A program made the translations under genes and the position numbers. Of a stretch of 64,000 nt of DNA, positions 42,800 through 54,764 are shown piece after piece. This DNA is from Vitrella brassicaformis (taxonomy: Eukaryota; Sar; Vitrellaceae): NCBI GenBank assembly GCA_001179505.1, contig CDMY01000247.1, forward strand, positions 65,958 through 129,957, read 5' to 3'. How positions within the stretch are numbered: the first letter of the stretch is position 1; the number at the start of each line of letters is the position of its first letter. The notes beneath the pieces were generated by a model that saw only the letters and a list, made by a program, of their open reading frames with translations, was not told where the DNA came from and did not search any database.

Positions 42800-45400
42800 T
42801 GCCTGAGAGGGGGAGGGGGTTGGGTGGGTGGTGCTAGGTTGGTTGGTTGATAGTGATGTTTGGGCGGGCTGGCTGGGGAAGGAGGGAGGGGAAGAGCCGA
42901 GGGTCAGAGAGAGCAGAGAGTGGTGGTGTGAGCGGCAGATAATTCACCCTGACCACACCACACCACATGTGGGCCCTCTTTTTCCCTCTGCAAGCTTGCT
43001 AGTGTCTTCATCGGTAAGGGGAAACGACCGAGGGAGGGAGGGTCGATTGCATGGCTTCATGAGTGTGTGTTCCTATGATGATGCCGATGCTGATGCCTAA
43101 CTATGACCTATGAAATATGTTGTGTGTGCGTGTGTGTGTGCGTGTGTGTGTGCGTGTGTGTGTGCGTGTGCATTTGAGTGCAATATTGCCTTCTTGGGGC
43201 CGGCTGGCTCTCTCGCGAGCAGCAAGTTTTGGAGAGCCCCTGGTGCTCTGGCGTGGTGTGGTGTGGCGTGTGCTGTGTCGTGTTGTCTATGTACTTTTTA
43301 AAACCAATTCCATGCACCGCCGTCTGTCTGTCCGCTATCCATCCACAAAACACGGTGCCTTCGTCCATTCATTCCTTCATGTGTGTGCATGTGTGTGTTG
43401 CATGTGTGCGTATTTTTTACTTCTTATGCAACCAGCTGTCCGCCTGTCCGCCTTGTCTGTCTGCCTGGCTGTTTTGTGGATGATGCATTCCCGTCGTTCA
43501 TTCATTCGTTGACTCACGTGTCGATACTTCACCCCGCGTCCGTCTGTTCGCCTGTTGGACCGTTGGTCCGCCTGTCTGTGCACGCGCCATTCTCAGGGTG
43601 GGTGTACAAAGCAACCAAGGTGGGAGGGGCGTGGCTGCTTCGAGAAGGATGGTAATACGGTGTCCTTCTCGCCTGGCATGTGGGTCGCCCACGTGTGTGT
43701 CTTTGTGGATCCATCCATCCATCCATCTCACTCACTCACTCACTCAGCATGGCCGAGATGGGATCCACACGTCAGAGAGATTTTGTGTGCACCACACTGA
43801 CTGCGGGCGAATCACTGAGGAGGGAGGGGGAGCATCGCGTGAAGAGGGACGAACAACACTTGCTTATAGGCCATTCGAGCGATCGATGACACATGCATGC
43901 ATACATACAGGTGGCTGGCTGGATTAGAGAGCTTCTCGACTGTGCTGACTTCTGCTGGACGAGAGCCTTTTTTTGCCATATTGCATTGCATGATGATGCG
44001 TTCTCTTTCATCGGCTTCGCCCGCCTTACCACCTACCTGCCTTCCAGCCTGGCTCGCGAGTTGGGCCGCCTACTTCTATCTATCTCCATCAATGGCTCTT
44101 TTATAACCCTATGACCCTATACTTACTGCCTGCATACCGACCCATATCATCTTACAGATGCCCATGCACTGATCCTCATCTCTTTCAAGCGAGGGAGCTC
44201 ATCAGACAGACGCCAATTGCAATGTCCGTTTGTCGGTCGATCGGTCGGCTGGATGCTTTTCCTTCCCCTTTGTCTTTCTCTTCTTCTTTTTATTGTGACT
44301 ATCCTTTCTCGTCGTCGTGGGTTACTTGGTTGTGTTGGCTGTCGTCTGTCTGTCTGTCTGCTGGTCGGTCTGCCTGGTGCCATCAACACGCACGCCCTCG
44401 AACATCCGATGATCACATTCACCAAAACAACCGACCTGTACAGAGCGTGCATGGATAAGGAGGTTAAGGTAAGGTACGTACGGTGCGGCAGACAGCTGCG
44501 TAGTGCGCGCAGGGAGGCTGTCCTGTCCTGGCTTGTCGATGGATGCATGGATGGATTGAGTGATCGATTGATCGTCTTGCATGGCGGGATTTTGAATGGC
44601 GCGTGATGACATTGCATGGGACCTCTGCATCACGCGCATGAAAGAGATTGAGAGATAGAGGGGAGAGAGCTCAATATGTCTCAAAAGCAACACTCATGCG
44701 ATTAACGACACTGAGCAACAGCACTCAGACAGACACTGAGGACAAGACCAGCAGAGACGAGACACGCACACATCCCCACACCCCACGCCACACACAGTAC
44801 GTCGACCCCGAGCTCTCTTCCCTTCTCCTGCAATGCACGACTGTCTGCCTCTTTCAGGCAGGAATCCACCCACACACACGCATACACACACATGCCCTCA
44901 ATGAATGGCAAAAAAGTGACACCACAGAAATTACGATACAGCCCACAGTCCCTCTCGGGCCTTTCCCCCCCCTCCATGTGAAAATTGTACGTGTGTACGA
45001 TGTTCATTTCGTATGCATTTTCGTCTGCGGTCGCCGCAGCGACAAACTTGGGCCCCACCGGAAGGAGGCAAAGGACAGCAACATGCAGGTGCCAGCGATA
45101 TTACCCAGCAGTTGTTGTATGAACCCTGCATGCATTTTCCGCCATCTCTCCGCCGAAAAACCTTTCAGTCTGCTGTGTATGTCGGCGAGAAACCTACCTA
45201 GACCTTTCACCCGACCGCCTCTGGCTGGGCCGACTCGCAAAGACAAACACAGACTCACTCGCACCGAGGGAGACGGCGCCCTGCACTGACCGTCAAAAGG
45301 CACATGTGCAAAACCTCACGGAGGCCACGAGACATGCATCAAAACACCCACTTGCATCCCATCCTCCCCGTATGCATACGATCATGAATGTCACTCGTGG
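42800..45400. other. long intergenic stretch rich in simple repeats
   Basis: Downstream of the dikinase stop there are GGGA, TG, TCCA and CTGT runs, the largest being the TG-rich tract at 43117-43172. Frames of 60-210 codons exist but none shows a domain, exon logic or coding-like composition. The minus frame around 45004-45200 (FLADIHSRLKGFSAERWRKM) is the least implausible and is still unsupported. Confidence 0.5.
43117..43172. repeat. TGTGTGCG-type microsatellite
   Basis: Regular alternation of TGTGTG and CGTG units, four or more times, in the intergenic region after the dikinase gene. Confidence 0.85.
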
Positions 45401-47652
45401 TCAACGTCCACCGCCCCCCAGGCGTCTCCTGACCCGACTTCCATCAGGGGAATCGAGGGCAAAGTTGCTTGCGCTCCAGGAGTTGAGAGCGTTGACGGCA
45501 TCGATCCCCTTACTGTCGACGAACCGGGCGAGGACGACGAGGTTTGCCTGCGCGTTCGACAGCTTTGGCGTCCACACTAGCCGCGTCAGCTGGAGGCCCT
45601 CGTTAAAGTATATGAAGAAACTGAGAGACAGACAGACACACCAGTAGTCCGTGCATCGTCATGCTTTGTCTAATGTGTGGCTACCCGGCTCCGGGCGTCG
45701 CACCCTTGTCGTTGACCACACCGGCAACTGCACGTACACACACACACAGAGCCACAAAGGACCCACATGAAAGCAGGCGCATGAAGTTGCCACGATGAAG
45801 TGACATCTCCCTCACTTTGAGTCGCCGCGGCTCGCGCATTGAAGGCGTCGGGCTGTCCATTGTCTGGGTTGGTGAGGACCCACAGGTTGGTGTTGGCAGG
45901 GATTGCATTGATATCCGTGGGACTGTCCCCCAGCCCGTCAGCACCAACGAGAAACGCACTCACGAAATTGAGCCCAAAGACCCGAAAATCTTGGGGACTA
46001 AACAAAGACACGGAAAGGGAGGGACACATGCACATGAGGCACGTCGGACGGCATGCATCATCCATGTCTCCTCTTGTCTCATACCTGAAGACGATTGTGT
46101 CTGTGTCGAAACTGAAGTCAAAGATGGAATCCTCCTGTGCGTCGTCCAATCGGTCATCGACAGAGTAGAGGATTCTGTCGCTGCCGTCACCGGTGAGAAT
46201 GAAATCCGTGTCACCGCCACCAATAAAGGTTTCACCGCTGCACACGGATACAAGGGGATCGAAACAGAGGGGCCATCATGTGTAGTGGCCTCAGCTACCT
46301 GTTGGTGCCGACTAAGACATCAGATAGACTGGACCCGAGCACAAGTGAGTTGGCGGGAAAACGCACACGACCTGATGGATGCACCGAAAAACCCAAATGG
46401 ACATGGCGTAGGTAAGTCAGCTGACCGTACCAACAGCGAAGTTGTCCGCCACATAGCTATCAGCATCGCTGATGGCGCTGTTGATGTTGTCAGCGGTCTC
46501 GTCGCATCGTCCGGCTGCGATCGCCGCAGCGGCACCCTCAGCGCATGTAGAGTAGTCCCTGCAGAAATGCAATCGACCCCACCACACACGTCGTGACGTC
46601 ATGAATGAATCTGTCGGGTGTGACCTACCTCATCAGGATCTTCAGATCGGAGGCCGAGTCTGCCAGGTTGCTGCTATAGACAAGGCGATTCAGGTTGAGG
46701 CCACCCGTGGCGCGATCTTCGTCCGCAGTGTTGACGTTGGTGTAGAGGAAGACTCCAGGCACAAAATCATCTTCACTACCGTAGTTTGCGGCAATCTGGC
46801 CCACAACACAAGAGACAAACAGCCATTTGCTCGGCGACTGTCTGCTGTGGCAGAGGTCAATCGATGTTTTGTCTTTGCCTATCTCACTCACCACGCTTGC
46901 AGCGGCTCCGGCGTTGAACTGAATGGCACACACAACACACAGGAGCGCTCGTCATAGCATCCTTTTCGTGTTGCTGGCTGTATTGCACCAAAGGTATCTG
47001 CAAAGGATCCCCTTGAGGCCCAACAAGGACAATGAAGTTTGCGCGAACCTGAAGGAGAGACATGGACATGGTATAGGTCGCCGCTTCATATGTTCTTGTA
47101 CATCGCAGGCATCTCCGGGGCTTTGGAAGGACGTGAAGCCGTCTTGCAGGCGGAAAGTAGGCACACTGCTATCGTCGACCAGCACCTGCACCTTGCAGAA
47201 GCGAACCTGAAACGATGACATCACTCCCGCCACAGGAGAAGAACGCTCATCCGTACGGATGGGGGCGATTGCCAGTGGGTGCGTAGTGTGTTCACCGCTG
47301 GTTCGATATTGAAATCTGGGCCGGAGAAGAACCAAATGTCCCCTCCAGTCCCCGCATCAAAGTCAGTGACGATGTCCTCATTCGCTACGACCTGTCTTCC
47401 CGGCGGAGTCACATCACCGTCCGCGAATGGTTCTCCAGAGAAAGCCACGCGATCCACATCCCCAATCCCCTCTTGGCCAGTGCTGATGGTGTCTTGGCCA
47501 CCGAGCGGAACGAAGACGTCGTTTGAGGAGCCGACGAGATTGTCGTCGTTGTTGGTTCCCACGATCAGCAAGTCTGATGGAGGCCCCTGGCAGGAGGCTC
47601 CTTGGAAGAGAGCGAGCACAAGACACAGCAGCCTCATTCCCCGGTGCCACAT
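45401..47652 (-). CDS. secreted RTX/bluetail-like protein of bacterial type
   Basis: ATG 47652 (or 47637) begins a signal peptide (MRLLCLVLALFQGASC). Exon 1 (47652-47296) has a calcium-binding-repeat-like stretch LIVGTNNDDNLVGSSNDVF; a later exon has SDVLVGTNS joined to GETFIGGGDTDFILTGDGSD, resembling the GGxGxDxLx nonapeptides of RTX-type proteins in weakened form. Two copies of a C-terminal module are visible: VFLYTNVNT... LNLNRLVYSSNLADSASDLK and FFIYFNEGLQLTRLVWTPKL... ANLVVLARF; between them lie DFRVFGLNFVSAFLVGADGL and TNLWVLTNPDNGQPDAFNAR. From family knowledge this combination is common in secreted calcium-binding proteins of cyanobacteria and other bacteria. About ten small introns and consistent splicing show it is a eukaryotic gene, so an old transfer is plausible but unproved. 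Extracellular or cell-surface location; function unknown. Confidence 0.7.
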
Positions 47653-47882
47653 TTTGGCAGCGCCCCGCCTATGTGATGGCCTCAGCACCTGCACACACAA
47701 AAGCCACCATTGGGCACACGACCACTTCTTTCTTTCCTTGGTTCTATACCCCTCCTTGCGAGCACTCGGCCTCACCCCTCCGTCGACGGCCCTCCTTGAG
47801 GCGTACAGTGTGGAGCTTTCTAACGGCCGCGACGAAATTGAATTTTACACAACAAGAAAGGAAGCACGGACGGAGGGGGGCG

Positions 47883-47889
47883 TATAAAA
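47883..47889 (+). promoter_or_regulatory. TATA-like box upstream of the gene at 48026
   Basis: TATAAAA sits 137 bp upstream of the plus-strand ATG at 48026, within the 373-bp divergent spacer between two genes. It is the best TATA match I noticed here. Its use is a guess. Confidence 0.3.
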
Positions 47890-48025
47890 GACCAATTTTT
47901 GCCAGAAACCCAAGAGAATGGACACCATCGCACCGTTATTACGTATCGGGCTAGGGTCGTTCTGTTCGTCAAACCCATGAAAGAGGGGCCTGCCTCTTTT
48001 TTCCGACAAGCCGCCGTTCTCAATC

Positions 48026-49050
48026 ATGTCAGAGGAGTCGGCGCTGCGGCCGCCGTTGCGATTTGAGAGGTCCACTTTCCTTTTCTCTGCCACGCGGCAG
48101 CTACCGCCCTTATCCCCCGATGACAGTGCTGATCCTGAGGCCTGCGGTGCTCATGGCAACGCTGCGGAGGAGAATGAGCCTGCGGATGATGTGGAGAAAC
48201 GGCTGGCCGCGTTGGATAAGCTGGAGAAGGAGCTGGAGCGGGATTTGCAGAGGTTGGACATGCTGAGCCTGGCGCGGCCACCGCCTGCTCTCAGGGAGGA
48301 CCAGGGGCATGTACCGAAGCCTGCTGTACCACAAACGGCACTCAGAAGGGGTAACAAGGAAATGAATAACATGTGCAGTGCATGTGTTTCTGTGCGCAGG
48401 TTCGGTTCCACCTGTGCGTAGACAGGCCGTTGTGAAGAGCCGGGCTGTGAGGTGCCAGGAATGGAAAGCCAAAGACGACGAAACGCAAGCTTCAACCGTA
48501 CGCACCTTTCCTTTATATGAATGAGAACATCAGACAGAATCGAGATGAATGAAATTCGTTGTATCACTGCTGTGAACTGATGCAGGTACCCGCCCTCCCG
48601 GCCTCTTCCCCTTCGCTGAAGAGGCGTCCTCCTCTCCCGTCGTCCGCTCACCGCAGCCGCAGCATGAATCGCTCGTCGTCAGCTGGGGCACTCCATACGT
48701 TGAACAGCCAGAAGAGCAGCGCAACGCTCATTGGCGTCCGGGCGCTTTCACCCGACCTGTCGTCGGTCGCGTCGAGCGCATCCCCGCGTATCACTGCCGG
48801 TGGTGTGGGGCTGCCGACCGCCCCCCCTCGTTCGTTGCCACTTGCTGCTCGACGACCGGATCCCCCTCTTGCCTTCAGCCCCTGCCACGACACGAGGGAG
48901 GGACCGTGTGGTTGTCGCGTCTGTGCGCTCAAGAAGCAGCAGAGGCGGAGGGAGGCGTTCAGGTCTGCGTGTCGGGAGGCGTTGGAGAAGGTGGCCACGC
49001 TTAGACGGCAGCGGGAGGCGAGCAAGGCACAGAGGGACAGGGACCGATAG
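48026..49050 (+). CDS. unrecognised Ser/Arg-rich protein, three exons
   Basis: ATG 48026; exons 48026-48350, 48400-48497 and 48586-49050 join in frame to TAG, about 295 residues. A helical acidic segment comes first (DVEKRLAALDKLEKELERDL, likely coiled coil), then Pro/Ser/Arg-rich low complexity, a short Cys cluster (CHDTREGPCGCRVCALKKQQ) and a basic C-terminal helix (LEKVATLRRQREASKAQRDR). The Cys-x-Cys-x-x-Cys group could bind a metal or be structural. No known domain, signal peptide or membrane segment. It is divergent from the RTX-like gene. Confidence 0.7.
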
Positions 49051-49421
49051 CTAGGGACGGACAGTCGTACCCGTGTGAAGGTGCATTTGTACGTGTATGG
49101 ACGCTTTGTTCATCTGGTTGTGATCTTACAAGAAATAAATCTTGCCGGGGTTTTGGACATATGTAGTCCCCGATCCAAAAGAGTCTTGACACGAAGGTCT
49201 GTCATACACGCGGTCGGTATCCACATCACTGTACACCAGAATCGTCCGCTCTCCCCTTCACGATCAGAGTCAATTCACCCTAGCTTCAGTCGTTTTCTCA
49301 GCTGTTTAGAGGAAGTGAAGCCTTGAAATGACTGCCCTGCACACACACACATGGCTAGTTTGGCATGTACGGATGCCCGCATGTTCTCCCTTCCTTCCAG
49401 CAATTTGCCCTTCCGACTGAC
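49051..49421. other. intergenic, converging 3' ends
   Basis: Contains AATAAAT near 49134, a possible polyadenylation signal for the gene ending at 49050. Nothing else seen. Confidence 0.4.
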
Positions 49422-50077
49422 TCACAGTAGTTGCTCCCGCCTCGTCTGCTTGGCTTGTTCCCAGGCTGCCTGTTTGTTGGCAGTGGCAAGGGATCCCGTG
49501 TCGATGATGCGCTGCCCGACGGCGGACTCCCACGCTTGCTGGTCCCTCCGGAAGCGGCCGAGCCGTCCCCAGCATTCGAACGACGGGCATCTCGTAACCC
49601 TGTGGGTGTAGTGGTCTCCCTTTCGTCGTGCGATTGGCCTCGCGGCGCGGCGGCCTCCGACTTGGCCTCCGACTTGGCCACTTTGCTGGCTTCTTCTTTC
49701 CACAAGTCATCGAAAATCCTGCAAAATAGATAGCATTCAGATACCCGTTCCATGATCGGCACTTGTGCGTGCATGTGCTGCGCGTACCGGACGACGAGAG
49801 AGAGCGGGAGAGGCACAGGGAAGGATGGGAAAGGGGGCTGGGACACCTGTGCGTGGATGCGAGCAGAGCAAAGCACAGGCTGAGGGAGAGGATAATGAAA
49901 GGCGTGTGCTCACTTGCAGCATTTTCTTGAGCAGGAGCTGAGACTTCGGAGGCAGTGAAAACCGACCGCTGTTTGTTGACGACTCTCCTGATGAGAACAG
50001 AAGCATACACGTCTTCCGTAGATCCGTATCTGTTTGCACCTGCGCCTGACAGCCAGGCGTCCCTCGCAACGGCCCAT
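49422..50077 (-). CDS. small unrecognised charged protein
   Basis: A spliced model reads from ATG 50077 (MGRCEGRLAVRRRCKQIR, Cys-rich) across an intron to IFDDLWKEEASKVAKSEAKS, then across a roughly 54-nt intron (donor at ACAGG/GTTACG, acceptor CCGGAG) to DQQAWESAVGQRIIDTG and AAWEQAKQTRREQLL with TGA at 49422-49424. The last two exons look coding by composition and charge. The first exon is less sure, since another frame from ATG 50091 is also open. A longer unspliced frame over 49306-50091 is rejected as it mixes frames. Confidence 0.4.
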
Positions 50078-51002
50078 CTCACTGACCGCATCCGCCCTAC
50101 AGATCAGATAGATCACACATCTGCTGCGGTGTGCATTTCCTGCGTTTCCTGGAGTCCGCAGCGGAGTTTCGGGCTACAGTACCTCCCCGCTTATTTTTGA
50201 TGTCACTCACGAACTGACGGTAAAGACTTATTTGTTACGGGGTGCGGCGGCAGTAGGCGGCAGCACAAATTTCCCTTGCATTTGTCAGAAACTAACGTTG
50301 TTTCCAAGCATCCTTTCGCATGTCTCAGTAAAAACAGGGTTGTTCTGAGTTACACACGCGCTCATACAGTGTCAGATGGGTCTGAGAGTATGGCACAAGA
50401 TGGTTGTACTTACGAGACGACAGATGCAAGGCCCAGCTCCATTATCCCCTCCCACATGTCTCCTCCGCTCCACAGGAGACAAATAAACCGGGGCGGGAGA
50501 CGCATGCATATCGAAGACACGCAGATAAGCAGCAGAATCACAGCAGACAACGCATGGAGATGTGGGTGAAAACCATGCGAGTAGCATGATCCATCTGACA
50601 CGAATCCATTGGCCTTCCCTTCCCACCCCGACAACGCTGTTAATTAGCCCGGCCTGGCTTCGCTTGCTTCTCAGCCCTTTGGCCACAGAGGACAGCCAGG
50701 GAGACACACACGCACGCACCTGTGATGTACCGACGGTCAGACAGGTGGAAAGATACAAATGGAAGTACAAGTATATGTATGGATAAAGACACAGGTATTA
50801 GATAAATATGCAGGCGCTGCTTTCGAACACTGTACAATAAGTCGCAAAACCGGATGTCTCTAGTGAATACCACCTGAGTGACACCTACCTGGCAAAACGA
50901 GTGGTGTACGTACACAGAAAAAGCATACTGCACAATGGGATTCACAGACTGACCAACCGAGTGGCAGGATCCACGTGGCTGTCAGCTCTGCCGACTCTTC
51001 TG
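50078..51002. other. intergenic stretch, nothing recognised
   Basis: More AT-rich than the genes. No domain, RNA gene or strong repeat seen. Confidence 0.5.
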
Positions 51003-52370
51003 TCACTTGCTCGCCAGAAACTCACTCTGCGCAGGGGAGGGGACCTCAACTGCGCGCACACAAGACAAAACCGACACATAAGCAAAAGGGTGTGTGCACT
51101 CACGTGCCCGTTGCCCCGGCTTACATCCGATTTCGATGTCCTTGCCCTCGATGTCTCCGTTGAAGGGGGTGGCCGCCAAAGTGAAGGTGCCCGGCCCCGC
51201 GATGGAGTCACGTGCCCCCTTCGCGAAAGCACTCGACTCGTCACCATCCGCACTCGCCGAAGACTTGCCCGCCGTGCCGAAGGCCGTGAATCTGCCCTCT
51301 GTGCCCTTGGTGGCCTTCTCGAGATAGGGAGGGTCTCTGTGCACCACCCACACATACAGGCCACATGAGTCGATGCCGTGTGTTGGATGTGTGTGTGGGT
51401 GGGCTGACCTGAATGTGTCCCAATCGATGAAGACACCCTTGGCCTGAACGAAGCAACACACACACAGGGACAGACGGAGAGGCGATGTGTGTGTGTGTGT
51501 GTGTGTGTGAGTGGTGTAGATGTACGCACATCAAAGAGGAGGAACTGGACGGCCGTGACGCAGGCCGACTCGGGGACGGCCGTGAAGGTGAAGTCCACAC
51601 CCATCTCAGCGGGGACAACGAAACCAGTCATGCTGTCCTTGATGAGCTCGTGGCCCTCCGGCTGGGAGGGCTTCCTCACATCCACGAGGCGGAAGCCGGC
51701 CAGAGACGGAGTGACATCTGCAGACAGAGAGCGGCCATCAACAGAGACAGGGACACAAACAACGCAGGCAAAGGAATTGGTGTTCCATGCTTCAGCCCCT
51801 CTTACTTGTGCATCCTGCTCGTCGAATGAAAGACAACATAGACACGACAAAGCTCAATGCACGCAAGTCTTTCCTTTTCTTGCCGTTTGTCTGAGTGGCC
51901 ATACCTTTTCTTGTAGCATGGGCCTCGTTCACCTTCAAGACCACATTCTCCAGCACGTTACTCGGCACATCTGGTATGACACAACACGACACGACACGAC
52001 ACGACACGAGGCAAAATCGTCAGTGCCCACCTGGTGCGTCATCCATCCGTACCTGCACGGAATGCTGCTTCAGGCTCCTCTGTGAAGGGCTCCTCGGTCG
52101 CGGCGACATCCGGATCCTCTGTTGTGAAGGGCTCTTCAGCCAGGTCAGGGTCCTCCGTGGGCTCTGCATGTGGACCATACAGAAGTGGCGACACAGACAT
52201 CTTGTGGTGTACGGCGCTCTCCCCTGCTCACCTTCGGTCGTGCCGACATCGATGTCGTCTGGGTCAGCTGTCGTGCCGACTTCTATGTCGTCTTGCGCCC
52301 AGGCAAACGAGGCGAAGCTCAGCAACGCAAGAAGGAAGAGAGCGGTGAGAGAGAGAACTCGGGACTGCAT
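51003..52370 (-). CDS. secreted protein A, paralog of the gene at 55.8-56.9 kb
   Basis: ATG 52370 opens a signal peptide (MQSRVLSLTALFLLALLSFA, then SFAWA-QDD cleavage-like site). Mature protein: an acidic repeat tract (two DDI(E/D)VGTT units, then two (E/T)EEPFT units), DVPSNVLENVVLKVNEAHAT, then one globular domain: VTPSLAGFRLVDVRKPSQPE, GVDFTFTAVPESACVTAVQF, KGVFIDWDTFR, DPPYLEKATKG and GPGTFTLAATPFNGDIEGKD. The last part resembles the G-x-x-T-L-x-A-T-P motif of bacterial Ig-like/malectin-associated domains that often occur in adhesins; this is a pattern match, not a confirmed family. Seven or eight exons; stop TGA 51003-51005. Extracellular or surface; ligand unknown. Confidence 0.7.
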
Positions 52371-53061
52371 GACGGGTAAAAAGGGCAGAAAAGGGAGAAG
52401 GGGAGGAGAAGAAGTGCTTGAAGCGGCTTCTCGTGCGCCACAGAAACAACTAGCACGGAAACGGTGCGTACACTTTTGGCCAACGGCGCAGGCAGTCGAG
52501 AAGAACGCAAAGTGTGATGACCAGTACAAGGGATGCGGGTCCATGGACCAATCGTTCGGCGTCGCGTCCGTCTTGACGTCCATTTCTCCGTCAAATACCT
52601 CAGTTGAAATAAAGATCTGCCGGAAAGCTGAACGGGAATGCAACAATTAATGCAACGCAAGAGAAAATTAGATGGCCGAGGCGCTCAGGTTGTGGGATGC
52701 ATGCATGCTCAAGTCCCGGAGGACAAAGCGGAAGCGTACGTGCCTGGCGCTCTTTGGTGGCTGTCAAAACAAACGCTCTGTTTAGTGCAGCACAGTACGG
52801 CCCAGGCAGCCTCTGCTCAAAAAGCCCCGCTGTACAGTGTTCTCGCTACCCAACTACTCACACGCCACAGCCCCTCCATCTGCAGCCCCTGCCCCTACTA
52901 CACTCTGTCGCTGGTTCGCTTGTCTCTCATCTGCAGCCCTTCCGTCACAGGACCGCTTTGGCGCTTGAACACACGCCACATGCATCCGACAGAAACACTG
53001 AACAACGCGATGACCGCCCACGCTAGCAGCCAGCCATTCCACTCTCGCCTTTGTGGGCCTT
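52371..53061. other. intergenic between two minus-strand genes
   Basis: Promoter of secreted gene A and 3' flank of the phosphatase gene. No gene seen. Confidence 0.45.
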
Positions 53062-54764
53062 CTAGTCATAAGGAGGACGGAATTGGCTCGCTTGAATGGA
53101 TGATGAGCCGTCCTCCATCCTGACCCAGGTCTTGGTGCGCGTGAAAGAGGGGTCTGATAGGTCGATTTGCAGAAGGCGCGCCCCTCTCGCCCACTTCCCA
53201 TAGCCGCCATATCCAGTGTGCCGGCCAAAGCAGAGCATGATTGAAGAGCTGACACAGAAGGAAGATCATCCCATCAGATGTTCGACTCGTTCGGGAGTGC
53301 AGCACTCACCCCCGCGGAGCGCTGCTGTCTGTGGTCTCCTCGCGCAGCGTCACCTCACCGCGGAGAAAGGGTCCAGATGTGTTTGCAGGACTCAGTGAAG
53401 ACGGCTGCTGGGGCGTCGTCAGCTCAATGGGGCAGCAGTAGTCATTGCCTGCACAACACAGAAAATGCACATGCGTGTGATGCGGCGGGCTGCTTCTGCT
53501 CCTCGACACACTCACCGTGATCATGGCCCACGAAAATGTACTGCACGTGTGCTGCCACTGCTGCGGCAAACACGCCCGTGTCGACCTCTGTTGGATTGAT
53601 TTCGTCGTCGATCATGCCGAAACACCTGTCAAATCCGCACAGTGGCCTCCCTCCCCTGGATGCGTCTGTCCTTCGCTCACTTACCGTGGCCCGAGTGTGT
53701 TTGGGGTGCTGTAGGTATATTCCTTGCAAGGAATGTGCATGTACAGAAAGGCCGGCAGCACCCCGTACCTCTCCTCCATCTCTCGTGCCTTTGCTGAGAA
53801 CCACCTCACTTGGTCCTCCTGCATCCATCGACAAAGCACCAGCTCACTGTGCCACCGATATCATCCACGCATCTCCCTTGAGCATACCCGTATGATCTCC
53901 TTGATCGATCCGCCCCCACTGTCAAGAAACCACAAGAGAGCTGCCGGCTGACCCCTTGCAGCATCAATATCACTCCGATACACCTCGAGCACATAGTTAG
54001 TGACTCCACCGGCCATGCTGCTGACGAACATCGACTCAGTGAGGGACCCAGGAAGCGACATGTCGTACTGCAGAAGTGCCATCCTGCGCGACAGATCATC
54101 GTGGGGTGGGTGTCGAAACGGCTCATCAGAATCGTCATGATTGCCAAACACCATGGCGAAGGGCTTGTTGTGGCGTCGCACAGGGCCCGTCAGCATGTCC
54201 CAGTAGCGCGTCGCATTCTGCCGATACGTGGTGATCTGGTCGCCAGTGAATACAACCAAATCAGCCTGGTCTTCAAGAGCCAGAATGGTGTCCATCACGG
54301 CAACGCTCTTGCGGTCCTGGGATGGCCCCCACCACAGTGATGGCTGCTCGTCGAAATGCAGATCTGCACACAAACGACACAAAACCATCATCACATCAGG
54401 ATGCACACCCCTGCATACCATGCCTAAGTCATCACCTGCGAACTGGACGATTGTGAATTTTCCGTCTGATTGTGCCACCAGCGGCCTGCGGACGTGACTG
54501 AGCTCTTCTCGTTCGTCAGCATCAGATGCCTGAGAGGAACATCAGCCAGGCACACCACAGCGACAGGCAGATGCAGCTTGGCGTTTGTCCTGGAGGTGCG
54601 CCTTTTGCTTGCGTGCATACCCCGCGCTGTATCGCCTCCATTGCTCCTCGTTCTTCGGCGACACCTGCTCTCTCATCCTGCAGACGTCGGGGCGTGCTCA
54701 GGCGGGGCGCCTCGCCACTTGCGCATGCCACAAGGGAGAGCAGTGACACAAGACCAAGGCTCAT
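53062..54764 (-). CDS. purple acid phosphatase-like metallophosphoesterase
   Basis: Calcineurin-like phosphoesterase most like plant PAP28/PAP29-type proteins, which hydrolyse phosphomonoesters with a two-metal centre. ATG 54764 gives a signal-peptide-like start ([20 protein letters not shown]). Metal motifs occur in the canonical order across exons: [11 protein letters not shown] (D-x-H), [11 protein letters not shown] (GD), [10 protein letters not shown] (GNHD), YMHIPCKEY (H of the HIP motif) and [12 protein letters not shown] (GHDH). Also typical are [11 protein letters not shown] and [20 protein letters not shown] near the C-terminus, with stop TAG 53062-53064. The junction between exon 1 and the exon starting [16 protein letters not shown] is unresolved and may be a very short intron. 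It could be extracellular or vacuolar, perhaps phosphate scavenging; it lies between the two secreted paralogs on the same strand. Confidence 0.85.

Noticed and set aside
43117-43172. TG-rich tract as telomeric or centromeric repeat
   Set aside because: Irregular unit, only about 55 bp and flanked by ordinary sequence; a plain microsatellite.
44648-45303. Frames of 100-213 codons on both strands
   Set aside because: No domain, no coherent splice chain, and AC-rich low-complexity composition.
45401-47652. Bacterial contamination as the source of the RTX-like gene
   Set aside because: It contains about ten consistent GT-AG introns of the same style as its neighbours.
49306-50091. 262-codon minus-strand frame as a single-exon gene
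   Set aside because: Its middle and end have shadow-like composition; a spliced model in other frames gives more plausible protein.
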